Source: Fictibacillus arsenicus
Lineage (GTDB): Bacteria > Bacillota > Bacilli > Bacillales > Fictibacillaceae
Length of the DNA stretch: 64,000 nucleotides
NCBI RefSeq assembly: GCF_001642935.1
Contig: NZ_CP016761.1
Location: 434,001 to 498,000, forward strand
Direction: 5' to 3'
Shown: piece after piece, positions 7,613-17,014 of the stretch
How positions within the stretch are numbered: position 1 is the first letter of the stretch
Layout of the letters: every line of letters begins with the position of its first letter
Notes under the pieces: generated by a model
What the model saw: only the letters and a program-made list of their open reading frames with translations
The model's database searches: none
What the model was told of the DNA's origin: nothing
Translations under genes and position numbers: made by a program

Positions 7613-8728
7613 TTGAACACAACAAGTAATAGTATATTTTCCCTCGATGCGTCATATGTGAAACAATTTCAAGAACAATTGCTTACTTGGTATGGTGAAA
7701 ATAAGCGCACTCTGCCTTGGCGTGAAAACCAGGATCCCTACCGTGTGTGGGTATCCGAAATCATGCTTCAGCAAACAAGAGTGGATACGGTGATTCCTTA
7801 TTTCAAACGGTTTACAAGTCTTTTTCCTACTCTTCAAGATCTTGCTTATGCAGATGAAGAGAAAGTACTTAAAGCTTGGGAGGGTCTAGGTTATTATTCC
7901 CGAGTTCGAAACTTACAAACCGCTGTAAAAGAAGTATGCGAATCTTATGGGGGGAAAGTGCCTGATACAGCAAAGGAAATTGCAGGTTTGAAAGGTGTTG
8001 GCCCTTATACTGCTGGAGCTATTTTAAGTATTGCTTATGGCATTCCTGAGCCTGCTGTCGATGGCAATGTGATGCGTGTTTTATCAAGAATACTCTTAGT
8101 AGAAGAAGATATCAGCAAACCTAAAACCCGAATTTTGTTTGAAAAAGCTGTACGGGAACTCATATCCCACGAGGATCCGTCATCCTTTAATCAAGCGATG
8201 ATGGAGCTTGGTGCGTTGATCTGTACACCGAAATCACCAGCTTGCTTACTTTGTCCGATGAGGGAGCTTTGTAAAGGTTTCGAGCAAGGAAAACAGCATG
8301 AGCTTCCTGTTAAGCTTGGTAAAACAAAGGTCAGAAAAGCAAAGATGGCAGCAGGAATTTTAGCTGGAGAAGATGGGAGATTCCTTATTCACAAAAGACC
8401 TTCGGAAGGTTTGCTGGCAAACATGTGGGAGTTTCCGAATACGGAATATGTTGTTGAGAACAAGAATGCAGAAAAAGATGCATTAAAAGGATATTTGGAT
8501 GAAAATATTGGTGTCGAGGTTGTACTTGAGGAGAAGGCTGGCTATATTGAGCATGTTTTTTCACACTTGAAATGGGAAATCAATATATGGCAAGGAAAAA
8601 TGCTGAATGGTAGTGTTGAGCTGCCGCAGGATTGGAAATGGGTAACAGCAGACGAGCTAGATCAATATCCGTTTCCTGTTTCTCATCAAAAAATTATCCG
8701 GCTTATAAAGGAGGCAATCATCGTATGA
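7613..8728 (+). CDS. mutY: A/G-specific adenine DNA glycosylase MutY
   Basis: Base-excision repair enzyme that removes adenine mispaired with 8-oxoguanine. Of 371 residues, the N-terminal domain has catalytic Glu49 in SEIMLQQT, a helix-hairpin-helix at LKGVGPYTAG (about 126-135) and catalytic Asp150 in VDGNV. The iron-sulfur ligands Cys204, Cys211, Cys214 and Cys220 follow with the standard 6-2-5 spacing. The C-terminal Nudix-like domain checks the opposite base. It starts with TTG and overlaps the next SDR gene by four bases (ATGA). Confidence 0.95.
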   Translation: MNTTSNSIFSLDASYVKQFQEQLLTWYGENKRTLPWRENQDPYRVWVSEIMLQQTRVDTVIPYFKRFTSLFPTLQDLAYADEEKVLKAWEGLGYYSRVRNLQTAVKEVCESYGGKVPDTAKEIAGLKGVGPYTAGAILSIAYGIPEPAVDGNVMRVLSRILLVEEDISKPKTRILFEKAVRELISHEDPSSFNQAMMELGALICTPKSPACLLCPMRELCKGFEQGKQHELPVKLGKTKVRKAKMAAGILAGEDGRFLIHKRPSEGLLANMWEFPNTEYVVENKNAEKDALKGYLDENIGVEVVLEEKAGYIEHVFSHLKWEINIWQGKMLNGSVELPQDWKWVTADELDQYPFPVSHQKIIRLIKEAIIV

Positions 8729-9480
8729 ATTTAGAACTTGAAGGAAAAGCAGTCCTCGTTACAGGCGGATCAAAAGGGATCGGCCAGGCGATTGCATATG
8801 CATTTCTGGATGAAGGAGCAAAAGTTGGAATTGTAGGACGGACCTTGAGTGATTTGGAAACAGCTCAAAAAGAAGGCATCGAGATTTTTCAAGGGGACGT
8901 AACAGATGAACATGATCGTAAACGTATGATGAAAGACTTCTTGGAGAAGTTTGGAACTATTGATGTTCTCGTCAACAATGCAGGCGGCAGTAATGGATCA
9001 ACAGTTATGGAAACTAGTCTGGAGCAGTTTGAAGAAGCAATGCATCTGAACTTTTTGTCAGCTGTGGACTTGAGCAAGCAAGCGGCAGAAGTAATGAGTG
9101 AGAATGCTGACGGGGGAGCAATTATTAACATTTCATCGATCTTCGGCCGTGAATCAGGCGGAAAGCCGACTTATAATGCAAGTAAAGCAGCAATGATCTC
9201 TTTCACAAAATCATTTGGAGATGAGATGATTTCCAAAGGTGTCCGTGTAAACGGGGTAGCCCCTGGTTCTATATTGCATGAGACAGGAAATTGGAAAAAA
9301 AGATTGGAACAAGATCCTGAAAAAATAAATGCATTCGTTGAAGAACATATTTCGGCTGGACGTTTCGGTACAGTCGAAGAAGTTGCAAATGTTGCAGTAT
9401 TTTTAGCTTCCAAGAGAGCTTCCTGGGTCGTCGGCAGCACGTTGAACGTCGATGGCGGTCAGTCTTATAGCAATTTTTAA
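8725..9480 (+). CDS. SDR family oxidoreductase
   Basis: Classical short-chain dehydrogenase of 251 residues, translationally coupled to mutY (ATGA overlap; AAAGGAGG upstream). TGGSKGIG at 13-20 binds the cofactor, NNAG at 84-87, and the catalytic Ser137/138, Tyr150 and Lys154 are in place. A DGG near the C-terminus is typical of FabG-like tetramers. It sits where fabL lies in B. subtilis, but the sequence does not look like FabL. A 3-oxoacyl reductase-like or sugar dehydrogenase role is possible; the substrate is unknown. Confidence 0.85.
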   Translation: MNLELEGKAVLVTGGSKGIGQAIAYAFLDEGAKVGIVGRTLSDLETAQKEGIEIFQGDVTDEHDRKRMMKDFLEKFGTIDVLVNNAGGSNGSTVMETSLEQFEEAMHLNFLSAVDLSKQAAEVMSENADGGAIINISSIFGRESGGKPTYNASKAAMISFTKSFGDEMISKGVRVNGVAPGSILHETGNWKKRLEQDPEKINAFVEEHISAGRFGTVEEVANVAVFLASKRASWVVGSTLNVDGGQSYSNF

Positions 9481-9553
9481 TAAAAACAAGCCACAGCGAA
9501 GCGGAGCGCTCGCAGAGATTTATGAGCGTTCGCAGAGATTTATGCTCGCCATA

Positions 9554-9584
9554 ATAAAAAAGATCCCCAGAACGCTGGGGATCC
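9554..9584 (-). terminator. Terminator of yfhS
   Basis: Minus strand: GATCCCCAG, four-base loop CGTT, CTGGGGATC, then TTTTTTATT. It lies directly after the yfhS stop and also faces the end of the SDR gene. Confidence 0.85.
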
Positions 9585-9591
9585 ACCTTAT

Positions 9592-9816
9592 TCAATCATA
9601 TTTAACTTCGGTTCCGTGTGTCCAATCAGCTTCGCCGCGCTTTAAGCCGCCGCGGGCTTCGATCTCTTTAATAATCTCTCTGTGAATACTCGTGCCTTCT
9701 TCGTTTAGATAAGGGGCCATCTGCTGCAGTGAGTGATGAAAGTAGGCGAGCTCTTCGTCTTTCCATTCATTTTTGCTGGTCATACTCAGTTCGGTCATAT
9801 CTCTTCCTACATACAT
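9592..9816 (-). CDS. yfhS: YfhS family protein
   Basis: A 74-residue soluble protein starting MYVGRDMTEL, with WKDEELAYFHHSLQQM and HREIIKEIEARGG. The length and pattern match YfhS, which lies between mutY and sspE in B. subtilis as here. Start ATG follows AAGGAGGGTTGA. The function is not known to me. It has its own terminator. Confidence 0.78.
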   Translation of the reverse strand: MYVGRDMTELSMTSKNEWKDEELAYFHHSLQQMAPYLNEEGTSIHREIIKEIEARGGLKRGEADWTHGTEVKYD

Positions 9817-9958
9817 GATTCAACCCTCCTTAAATTAGTGTAATCATTCATTTATCCCCCAATTTTCTATCTTTTAATACTGGAAATATATATTAATAAA
9901 AACTCCTTATAAAACACATCTCCCCCGGGTAAATTATATTTCGTGGAGGTGAAAAAAC

Positions 9959-10147
9959 ATGGACAAACAACAACAACAAAGACAACAACAAGCGTCTAAG
10001 ACAAACGCTCAACAAGTTCGTCAACAAAACCAACAGTCTCAAGCTGGTCAATCTTACGGAACTGAATTTGCTAGCGAAACTAATGCTCAAGAAGTTCGTC
10101 AGCAAAACCAACAGTCTCAACAAGGTAAGAACCAACAACAAAAATAA
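9959..10147 (+). CDS. sspE: Gamma-type small acid-soluble spore protein
   Basis: Spore-core storage protein, degraded during germination to feed protein synthesis. Its 62 residues are mostly Gln, Asn and Ser, with two copies of a TNAQxVRQQNQQSQ block. The GPR protease site is visible as TEFASE (about 35-40), with only one between the two blocks. B. subtilis SspE is longer (84 residues, three blocks), so this is a two-block form. Start ATG follows GTGGAGGTG. It has its own terminator. Confidence 0.93.
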   Translation: MDKQQQQRQQQASKTNAQQVRQQNQQSQAGQSYGTEFASETNAQEVRQQNQQSQQGKNQQQK

Positions 10148-10159
10148 CCTCTATCCAGG

Positions 10160-10190
10160 AATGCTCCCTAATCACTAGGGGGCATTTTTT
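10160..10190 (+). terminator. sspE terminator
   Basis: AATGCTCCCTA pairs with TAGGGGGCATT around a five-base loop, followed by TTTT, 12 bases after the sspE stop. Confidence 0.85.
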
Positions 10191-10222
10191 GGTTTGTTAT
10201 TTATTTCAATGTGTATATTCTT

Positions 10223-10450
10223 CTTTGACAAGTTGATTGAAGCGGAAGTTGCGTGCCTGCTACCTAAGAAACTACTTGCAAGGCATGCGACGAGGAAGCC
10301 CACATCGGTAGCATTTACTTGTAGACGCAGGAGCAAGGGTACTTCATGAAGCGGTCAGGTGGAGCCTCCTAATGGCGCAAAGCGGCAGGAGGCTCACCGC
10401 ACCCGTGGAAAGCGAGCAGCCTGGAGCGGAAATCAACTACTTTAAAACCA
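10223..10450 (+). repeat. MITE-like hairpin repeat with long module (copy R4)
   Basis: This copy has the conserved left (GACAAGTTGATTG) and right (GGAAATCAACTACTTT) ends. Between them is the long B module, marked by GCGTGCCTGCTACC, GGCATGCGACGAGGAAGC and GTAGACGCAGGAGC, shared with copies R5 and R6. The core hairpin is at about 10358-10398. The rest of the gap to ntdP holds only the promoter listed next and an untranslated leader of about 170 bases. Confidence 0.78.
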
Positions 10451-10542
10451 GTACGTTTTCTATACATAACCGATGGGAATACTAATTAGAGCGGAATTAT
10501 TATAAAAAAGGCGTTTATTTTTAAAAAACAGGGACAAGTACA

Positions 10543-10571
10543 TTTCCAAACTATTCTTAAAACGATATAAT
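10543..10571 (+). promoter_or_regulatory. Candidate sigma-A promoter of ntdP
   Basis: TTTCCA, 17 bases, TATAAT. The implied leader is about 170 bases and contains a ten-codon reading frame at 10650-10682 with GAGGT seven bases upstream, a possible leader peptide. The -35 match is only fair. Confidence 0.45.
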
Positions 10572-10748
10572 AAAGTAGAGAAAAAAGCGTGTTTTGTAAG
10601 AAAGCAATGATCGGGAATGAAAAAACAAATGTAGAACGAGGTTTAAACATGGAGCTGGTGAATTACCGACAAATGGTTTGAAGAAAGGAGAGTCAGCAAC
10701 TCAATAGGTAACATTAGCTTCCGGAACTCGGGCAGAAAGGAGAGAGAG

Positions 10749-11276
10749 ATGAGTTTTCCTGCAACCGGAAGTATAATCAATATTCAAAGCTACAAACATA
10801 ATGGCTACCTCCACCGTAACTGGGAGGATACTGTCATTCTGAAAGGGACTCCCAGTCAGGTTATCTGCGGTAACGACCGGATACTGGTTACCGAATCTGA
10901 CGGCCGTCAATGGCGGACAAGAGAACCTGCTATTTGCTATTTTAATTCTAAGCAGTGGTTCAACGTGATTGGCATGATACGGGAAGATGGTATCTATTAT
11001 TACTGCAACCTTGGCTCCCCTTTTATGTGGGACAAGGAAGCATTAAAGTATATCGATTATGATTTAGATATTAAAGTCTTTCCAGATGGAACTTATATCT
11101 TATTAGATGAAGATGAATATGAGCTTCACAGAAGAATGATGAGATATCCCAGTCAGCTGGATACGATCATTCAAAAAAATCTTCAAGAATTAATCATGAT
11201 GGTTACACAAAAAAAGGGACCTTTTGAACCCGGATTTGTGGAACAATGGTATGAAAGATATTTAGAATTTCGTTAA
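10749..11276 (+). CDS. ntdP: Nucleoside tri-/diphosphatase, DUF402 (YgaC/NtdP)
   Basis: DUF402 family protein of 175 residues, matching YgaC/NtdP, which hydrolyses nucleoside tri- and diphosphates with a divalent metal. Visible family features are the [11 protein letters not shown] start region (about 15-25), an acidic patch [22 protein letters not shown] (positions about 109-130, split here by a Lys-Val-Phe), and a C-terminal [16 protein letters not shown] helix. Start ATG follows AAAGGAGAGAGAG. It lies between sspE and ygaD as in B. subtilis and has its own terminator. Confidence 0.87.
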   Translation: MSFPATGSIINIQSYKHNGYLHRNWEDTVILKGTPSQVICGNDRILVTESDGRQWRTREPAICYFNSKQWFNVIGMIREDGIYYYCNLGSPFMWDKEALKYIDYDLDIKVFPDGTYILLDEDEYELHRRMMRYPSQLDTIIQKNLQELIMMVTQKKGPFEPGFVEQWYERYLEFR

Positions 11277-11316
11277 AAAGGAAAACCTGTTGATAGCCGG
11301 CAGGTTTTCCTTTTTA
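11277..11316 (+). terminator. ntdP terminator
   Basis: AAGGAAAACCTG pairs with CAGGTTTTCCTT with a short inner loop, followed by TTTTT. Its tail overlaps a spurious upstream start of ygaD. Confidence 0.88.
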
Positions 11317-11339
11317 TGAATACAGAATGGTGTGATTGC

Positions 11340-13082
11340 ATGGATAGTATTAAGCGGTATTTGGCTTTTGTTAAGCCTTACAAATGGCAGATCTTCTGGA
11401 CGATTTTAATTGGTCTTGCTAAATTCGGAATTCCTTTAATGACTCCGCTTATTCTCAAATATGTGGTGGATGACATTATTCAGAGCACATTGCCATTTGA
11501 TGAAAAGATGAATAAGCTGTATTGGCTGATGGGCGGTGCGGCTATTATATTTGTTGTTCTGCGTCCTCCGATTGAATATTGGAGACAATATTATGCGCAA
11601 TGGGTCGGAAGTAAAATTCTATATGATATCCGCGATAAGATGTTCGACCATATTCAGCGTTTAAGTCTTCGTTTTTATTCAAATAACAAATCAGGAGAAA
11701 TTATTTCAAGAGTCATTCATGATGTTGAGCAGACGAAAACTTTTGTAATCACCGGCCTTATGAATGTATGGCTTGATATGGCAACCATTATTATTGCTGT
11801 AGCCATTATGTTTTCCATGGATTTCTGGCTGACTATAGTCGCTTTATCGATGCTGCCGGTCTATGCGTTTTCGGTAAAATTTTTCTATGCCCGTCTCCGC
11901 CAGCTGACAAAAGACCGTTCACAGGCACTTGCAGAAGTTCAAGGGCACCTGCATGAACGAGTTCAAGGAATGTCAGTTATTAGAAGCTTTGCGCTGGAAG
12001 ATCATGAGCAAGTTCAGTTTGATAAGCGCAACTCGAAATTTTTAAATAAAGCAATGGATCATACGAAGTGGAACGCAAAAACATTCTCTGTTGTAAACAC
12101 AGTGACAGACATCGCTCCCCTGCTTGTTATCGGCTTTGCTGCATATCAAGCCATCAGCGGGAACATCACGATCGGGGCTTTAGTAGCTTTTGTCGCATAT
12201 ATGGACAGGCTTTACAATCCGTTAAGACGCCTTGTCAATTCTTCAACAACACTAACTCAATCCATTGCTTCTATGGACAGGATGTTTGAATTCCTGGATG
12301 AATCTTATGATATCCAGGACTCGCCTGGAGCAAAGTCATTAAATAATGTAAAAGGGGCACTGGATTTTGAAAATGTTTCTTTTACATATAATGAGGAAGA
12401 AGCAGATGTACTGCATAACGTCTCGTTATCTGTCGTACCTGGGGAAACGATTGCCCTGGTTGGAATGAGCGGGGGAGGAAAGTCATCGTTAATTAGTCTT
12501 ATTCCGCGGTTTTATGATGTAACAGAAGGCAGCATCAAGCTTGATGGAACAGATATACGAGATTTTCAGGTGAGGTCTTTGCGTGATAAAATCGGAATGG
12601 TTCTGCAAGATAATATTTTGTTCAGCGAGTCTGTACGAGCAAACATCCTCATGGGGAATCCAGAGGCTTCAGATGAAGAGATGATCGCAGCCGCTAAAGC
12701 AGCGAATGCACATGATTTTATAATGAATCTGCCGCAAGGATACGATACTAAAATAGGAGAGCGGGGAGTAAAGCTTTCAGGCGGCCAAAAGCAGCGTGTG
12801 GCTATCTCAAGGGTATTCCTGAAAAATCCGCCAATCCTTATTTTAGATGAAGCGACCTCTGCACTTGATTTAGAAAGCGAGCATCTAATTCAAGAAGCGC
12901 TTGAAAAGCTCGCAAAAGACCGTACAACGTTCATCGTTGCCCATCGGCTGTCAACGATCACTCATGCTGACCGCATCATAGTTATTGATCATGGGAAGAT
13001 TGCCGAAATAGGCAAACATAAGGAATTAATGGAAAAACAAGGACCGTATTATGATTTATTTACGGTTCAGCAATTGAGTTGA
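11340..13082 (+). CDS. ygaD: ABC exporter, fused permease and ATPase (YgaD)
   Basis: Homodimeric type-IV ABC exporter half-transporter of 580 residues, the length of B. subtilis YgaD as I recall it. An N-terminal six-helix membrane domain is followed by the nucleotide-binding domain. Walker A GMSGGGKS (about 375-382), signature LSGGQ (about 479), Walker [13 protein letters not shown] and the switch His in VAHRLST are all intact. I start at the ATG at 11340 (GGTGTG upstream), since the earlier ATG at 11316 sits in the ntdP terminator. The substrate is unknown; lipid- or drug-type compounds are usual for the family. Confidence 0.9.
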   Translation: MDSIKRYLAFVKPYKWQIFWTILIGLAKFGIPLMTPLILKYVVDDIIQSTLPFDEKMNKLYWLMGGAAIIFVVLRPPIEYWRQYYAQWVGSKILYDIRDKMFDHIQRLSLRFYSNNKSGEIISRVIHDVEQTKTFVITGLMNVWLDMATIIIAVAIMFSMDFWLTIVALSMLPVYAFSVKFFYARLRQLTKDRSQALAEVQGHLHERVQGMSVIRSFALEDHEQVQFDKRNSKFLNKAMDHTKWNAKTFSVVNTVTDIAPLLVIGFAAYQAISGNITIGALVAFVAYMDRLYNPLRRLVNSSTTLTQSIASMDRMFEFLDESYDIQDSPGAKSLNNVKGALDFENVSFTYNEEEADVLHNVSLSVVPGETIALVGMSGGGKSSLISLIPRFYDVTEGSIKLDGTDIRDFQVRSLRDKIGMVLQDNILFSESVRANILMGNPEASDEEMIAAAKAANAHDFIMNLPQGYDTKIGERGVKLSGGQKQRVAISRVFLKNPPILILDEATSALDLESEHLIQEALEKLAKDRTTFIVAHRLSTITHADRIIVIDHGKIAEIGKHKELMEKQGPYYDLFTVQQLS

Positions 13083-13089
13083 TGTATGT

Positions 13090-13119
13090 AAAGACTGGCA
13101 GATGCCGGTCTTTTTTTTG
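13090..13119 (+). terminator. ygaD terminator
   Basis: AAGACTGGC, loop AGAT, GCCGGTCTT, then eight T residues, eight bases past the stop. Confidence 0.9.
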
Positions 13120-13206
13120 TAATCTTTTATGAAATTAATCCAATAAAGTTAGATCTTTTTACCTACATCTAGAGAAGTATTTGTCGATTATTCTGAAAAT
13201 TAATTA

Positions 13207-13235
13207 TTGTCAAAATGTCAGAGTAGTGTCATAAT
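13207..13235 (+). promoter_or_regulatory. Candidate promoter of the peptide importer operon
   Basis: TTGTCA, 17 bases, CATAAT, about 60 bases before the first ATPase gene. The intervening leader holds no obvious terminator. No CodY-type site could be called with confidence. Confidence 0.5.
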
Positions 13236-13295
13236 TCACAACAGAGAAGTAATATTCTAGGAAATTTGACAGCTTAGAGAAAGGAGTGAGATCTC

Positions 13296-14303
13296 ATGGG
13301 GAATCCTGTTTTAGAAGTTAAGAACCTGAAAACTTCTTTCCTGACAGAGGATGGCGCAATTCCAGCTGTTGACGGTGTCGATTTTCACATCAATCCCGGC
13401 GAAGTATTAGGAATTGTTGGTGAGTCCGGCTGCGGCAAAAGCGTAACATCTCTATCTGTTATGGGCTTAGTACCTACCCCGCCTGGGAAGATCGAAGGGG
13501 AAATTCTCTTTAAAGGTGAAAATCTTGCTTCTGCACCAGAAAAAAGGATGCGGCAAATTAGAGGCAATGAGATCGGAATGATTTTTCAGGAGCCGATGAC
13601 AAGCTTGAATCCGGTTATCACAATCGGTGACCAGCTTATTGAATCACTGCGCATACATAGAAAGTGGTCAAAGAAAGAAGCATGGGGCAAAGCGATTGAA
13701 ATGCTTAAACTTGTTGGATTGCCAAGAGCTGAAGAGCTTGTAAAAGAGTATCCGCATCAGTTATCGGGAGGTATGCGTCAGCGTGTCATGATCGCGATGG
13801 CCATGATCTGTGATCCGAAGCTTCTAATCGCGGACGAGCCTACAACTGCTCTTGATGTGACGATTCAAGCCCAAATTCTAGACTTAATGAAGCGGTTAAA
13901 CAAAGAAACAGATACTGCCATTATGATGATAACTCATGATCTTGGTGTAGTTGCTGAAATGTGTGAACGTGTAGTTGTTATGTATGCTGGAAAAGTAGTG
14001 GAAGAGGGCGATGTGAAAACCATTTTCCAAAACCCGCAGCATCCATATACAGTTGGATTGATCAAGTCAGTACCAGATATGAGGGAGAAGGTTGGAAGGC
14101 TTTATTCCATCCCTGGGAATGTTCCAAAGCCTGGTTCCATAAAGTCAGGCTGTTCATTCGCACCGCGCTGTGAGCATGCGGGAACAAGATGTATAACTGA
14201 AACTCCTCATCTTAAAACTCAAGAAGGCAGCCATCAGGTGAGATGCTGGCTTTATGAGGAGAAGGGAGTGAACCTGCATGAGTCAGACACAGCCATTAGT
14301 TAA
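13296..14303 (+). CDS. Dipeptide/oligopeptide ABC importer ATPase (DppD/OppD type)
   Basis: First ATPase of a five-gene peptide importer, 335 residues, acting on the inner face of the membrane. Walker A GESGCGKS (about 42-49), signature LSGGMRQR (about 155), Walker [13 protein letters not shown] and H-loop TIMMITHD-like sequence are intact. The C-terminal oligo_HPY extension carries [14 protein letters not shown] (about 286-299), the cysteine motif often binding a 4Fe-4S cluster in this subfamily. Start ATG follows AAAGGAGTGAG. The end overlaps the next gene by 26 bases. Confidence 0.9.
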   Translation: MGNPVLEVKNLKTSFLTEDGAIPAVDGVDFHINPGEVLGIVGESGCGKSVTSLSVMGLVPTPPGKIEGEILFKGENLASAPEKRMRQIRGNEIGMIFQEPMTSLNPVITIGDQLIESLRIHRKWSKKEAWGKAIEMLKLVGLPRAEELVKEYPHQLSGGMRQRVMIAMAMICDPKLLIADEPTTALDVTIQAQILDLMKRLNKETDTAIMMITHDLGVVAEMCERVVVMYAGKVVEEGDVKTIFQNPQHPYTVGLIKSVPDMREKVGRLYSIPGNVPKPGSIKSGCSFAPRCEHAGTRCITETPHLKTQEGSHQVRCWLYEEKGVNLHESDTAIS

Positions 14304-15252
14304 AGTAGAGAATCTTAAAATGCATTTTCCGATAAAAGGCGGAGTGCTTGGCAAACAAGTCGGCGAAGTAAAGGCTGTAGATGGTATTTCCTTTTTTATA
14401 AAAAAAGGAGAAACACTTGGACTCGTAGGGGAGAGCGGATGCGGCAAGTCCACAACAGGACGAATGCTCTTACGCCTTTTAGAACCTACTGAAGGAAAAA
14501 TTTACTTCGAAGGCGAAGATATTACTAAACTTTCAACGAACGCGATGAGAAAGAAACGCCGCGAAATGCAGATGGTGTTTCAGGATCCCTTCGCATCACT
14601 CAATCCGCGTCATACGGTTGAAAAGATTTTAGAAGAACCTTTAATCGTTCACGGTGTAAAGGACAAAGCTGAACGAAAAAGAAGAGTGAAAGAATTGCTT
14701 GAAGTAGTAGGGCTCAGCAGCTGGCATGCTAAACGCTATCCTCACCAATTTTCAGGAGGACAGCGCCAGCGGATAGGGATTGCAAGAGCTCTTGCTGTTA
14801 ATCCGAAGCTGATCATAGCGGACGAGCCTGTATCTGCGTTGGATGTTTCCATTCAATCGCAAGTGCTGAACCTGATGCAGGACCTGCAGAAAGAATTCGA
14901 TTTAACCTATCTGTTCATCGCACATGATTTGGGAGTTGTACGCCATATCAGTGACAGAGTTGGAGTGATGTATCTGGGGCATATCGTGGAACTTGCCGAT
15001 AGTGAAAAACTATACGACAACCCGAAACACCCATACACACAGGCATTATTATCTGCCGTTCCGATTCCAGATGTTGAACATCAAAAGGACCGCGTCATTC
15101 TTCAAGGGGATGTACCGAGTCCGTCAAATCCGCCAGCCGGCTGTCCTTTTCATACGAGATGCCCTGCGGCGATGGAACATTGTGCATCAGTAAAACCGGT
15201 TTTAAAAGAAGTTGCTGAAGGCCACTACGCTGCCTGCCATTTATACGAATAA
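14278..15252 (+). CDS. Peptide ABC importer ATPase (DppF/OppF type)
   Basis: Second ATPase of the importer, 324 residues. GESGCGKST (about 58-66), signature FSGGQRQR (about 158), [12 protein letters not shown] and the switch His in FIAHDLG are present. The C-terminus again has the oligo_HPY end with [14 protein letters not shown] (about 290-303). It starts inside the previous gene (GAAGGGAGTG upstream), so the two ATPases are translationally coupled, as expected for a heterodimer energising one permease pair. Confidence 0.9.
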   Translation: MSQTQPLVKVENLKMHFPIKGGVLGKQVGEVKAVDGISFFIKKGETLGLVGESGCGKSTTGRMLLRLLEPTEGKIYFEGEDITKLSTNAMRKKRREMQMVFQDPFASLNPRHTVEKILEEPLIVHGVKDKAERKRRVKELLEVVGLSSWHAKRYPHQFSGGQRQRIGIARALAVNPKLIIADEPVSALDVSIQSQVLNLMQDLQKEFDLTYLFIAHDLGVVRHISDRVGVMYLGHIVELADSEKLYDNPKHPYTQALLSAVPIPDVEHQKDRVILQGDVPSPSNPPAGCPFHTRCPAAMEHCASVKPVLKEVAEGHYAACHLYE

Positions 15253-15311
15253 ACGGTAAGCGCGTACATATACAAAAAGGCACTATTAAAATGAGAACTG
15301 GGGGAAAGAAG

Positions 15312-16913
15312 ATGAAGAAAAGTCTATTAACTTTATTTGCTTTAATGCTTGCTTTATCTCTTGCTTTGGCAGGATGTTCATCAGGCAGTGACAGCAGCAA
15401 AGGTGGAGACGACGAAAAAGTCGATCCGAATAATGTTATGATCTACGGCCGCGGCGGGGATTCCGTTGCACTTGATCCGGCAGTTGTAACAGACGGTGAA
15501 TCATTCATCGTTACAGAACAAATCTATGAGCCGCTAGTAAACTACGGCAAAGACAACACAGATATCGTTGCTGGACTTGCTAAAAAGTGGGATATCTCAG
15601 AAGATGGGTTAACGTACACTTTCACACTTGAAGAAGGCGTTAAGTTCCATGATGGCGAGAAGTTCAATGCTGACGCTGTTGTTAAAAACTTCGAGCGCTG
15701 GGCAAAGAGTAAAGACGAGGAGAAATTCTACTACTACAAATCTATGTTTGGCGGATTTGAAGGAGACGAAGGCCACGTAATCGAAAGCGTTAAAGCTGAT
15801 GGAGATTACAAGGTTGTATTCAAGCTTAAGCGTCCTCAAGCTCCGTTCTTAAAGAACATTGCTATGAGCCCGTTTGCGATTGCTAGCCCTAAGTCATTAG
15901 ATGGCGATAAGTTAAGCAAAGAGCCAGTAGGAACAGGGCCTTTCAAATTCAAGAGCTGGAAGCCGAATGACACAATCGTTCTTGAAAAGAATGCTGACTA
16001 TTGGGTAAAAGATCTTCCAAAGCTTGATGGTGTTACATTTAAAGTAATAAAAGATAACTCTTCTCGTTTAAACGCATTAACAAAAGGCGAGATCGATCTA
16101 ATGGATGGTCTAAACCCATCTGATATGAAGAGTGTTTCTGATAATGGCAAACTACAATTGTTTGAGCGTCCTTCTATGAACGTTGGTTACCTAGGATTTA
16201 ACGTTGAAAAAGCTCCATTTGACAAGAAAGAAGTACGTCAGGCAATCAGCCACTTGATCGACAAGCAAGCGATCATTGATAACTTCTTTGAAGGAACTGC
16301 AGAGCCGGCTAAAAACCCAATGCCTCCTTCAATCAATGGCTATAATGACAGCATCCAAGACCGTGCTTATGACGAAGCAAAAGCTAAAGAACTTTTAGCT
16401 GCAGCTGGTCTTCCTGATGGATTCAAAATGGATCTATGGGCAATGCCTGTAGCTCGTCCATATATGCCAAACGGACAAAAAGTAGCGGAAGCAATCCAAG
16501 CAAACCTTGCAAAAGTTGGCATCGAAGCTAACATTGTAACGTTTGAGTGGGGTACGTACCTTGAAAAGACACGTAATGGTGAAGCGCCAGTGTTCATGCT
16601 AGGCTGGACTGGTGATAACGGAGATGCTGATAACTTCCTTTACACATTGCTTGATAAAGACAACATTGGTTCTAACAACTATTCTCGTTACAAAAACGAT
16701 GAAGTTCATAAGCTATTGCTAGAAGCGCAATCCAACCCTGATGAAGATGCTCGTGCTGACCTTTACAAGAAAGCACAAGAAATCATTCATGAAGATGCTC
16801 CATGGGTACCGCTTGTTCACTCTAAGCCTCAGTTAGCTGGAGCTAGCAAAATTAAAGGATTTGTTCCGCATCCTACAGGATCTCAATCTTTTGCGGAAAC
16901 ATCTTTCGAATAA
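15312..16913 (+). CDS. Peptide-binding lipoprotein (SBP family 5, DppA/OppA type)
   Basis: Extracellular solute-binding lipoprotein that feeds di- or oligopeptides to the importer. Start ATG at 15312 with GGGGGAAAG upstream; an earlier in-frame ATG at 15291 is less likely. The signal peptide ends in lipobox LALAGC, with Cys22 as the lipidated residue, then a Ser/Gly/Asp linker. The 533-residue length and the VGTGPFKFKSW and NYSRYKNDEV segments are typical of family 5. Codon use is biased, suggesting high expression. A terminator directly follows. Confidence 0.9.
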   Translation: MKKSLLTLFALMLALSLALAGCSSGSDSSKGGDDEKVDPNNVMIYGRGGDSVALDPAVVTDGESFIVTEQIYEPLVNYGKDNTDIVAGLAKKWDISEDGLTYTFTLEEGVKFHDGEKFNADAVVKNFERWAKSKDEEKFYYYKSMFGGFEGDEGHVIESVKADGDYKVVFKLKRPQAPFLKNIAMSPFAIASPKSLDGDKLSKEPVGTGPFKFKSWKPNDTIVLEKNADYWVKDLPKLDGVTFKVIKDNSSRLNALTKGEIDLMDGLNPSDMKSVSDNGKLQLFERPSMNVGYLGFNVEKAPFDKKEVRQAISHLIDKQAIIDNFFEGTAEPAKNPMPPSINGYNDSIQDRAYDEAKAKELLAAAGLPDGFKMDLWAMPVARPYMPNGQKVAEAIQANLAKVGIEANIVTFEWGTYLEKTRNGEAPVFMLGWTGDNGDADNFLYTLLDKDNIGSNNYSRYKNDEVHKLLLEAQSNPDEDARADLYKKAQEIIHEDAPWVPLVHSKPQLAGASKIKGFVPHPTGSQSFAETSFE

Positions 16914-16921
16914 GGTATGGC

Positions 16922-16958
16922 GGGGAGTATGGACTTATATCCTGCTCCCCCTTTTTTT
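16922..16958 (+). terminator. Internal operon terminator after the binding protein gene
   Basis: GGGGAG-TAT-GGA, loop, TCC-TG-CTCCCC, then seven T residues. It lies inside the importer operon, between the lipoprotein gene and the permease genes, and probably lowers permease transcript relative to binding protein. Confidence 0.82.
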
Positions 16959-17014
16959 GCACTGAAAACTGAAAAACTACTTAACTTGTAATCTTTCTAG
17001 AAAGAGGTGACCAT

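Noticed and set aside
8725-9480. Calling the second SDR FabL from its place between mutY and sspE
   Set aside because: The catalytic pattern is a classical Ser-Tyr-Lys SDR and the sequence differs from FabL as I know it; position alone was not enough.
9506-9548. Tandem 20-base duplication (GCGYTCGCAGAGATTTATG twice)
   Set aside because: Only two units and no wider pattern; probably simple slippage in a gap between convergent genes.
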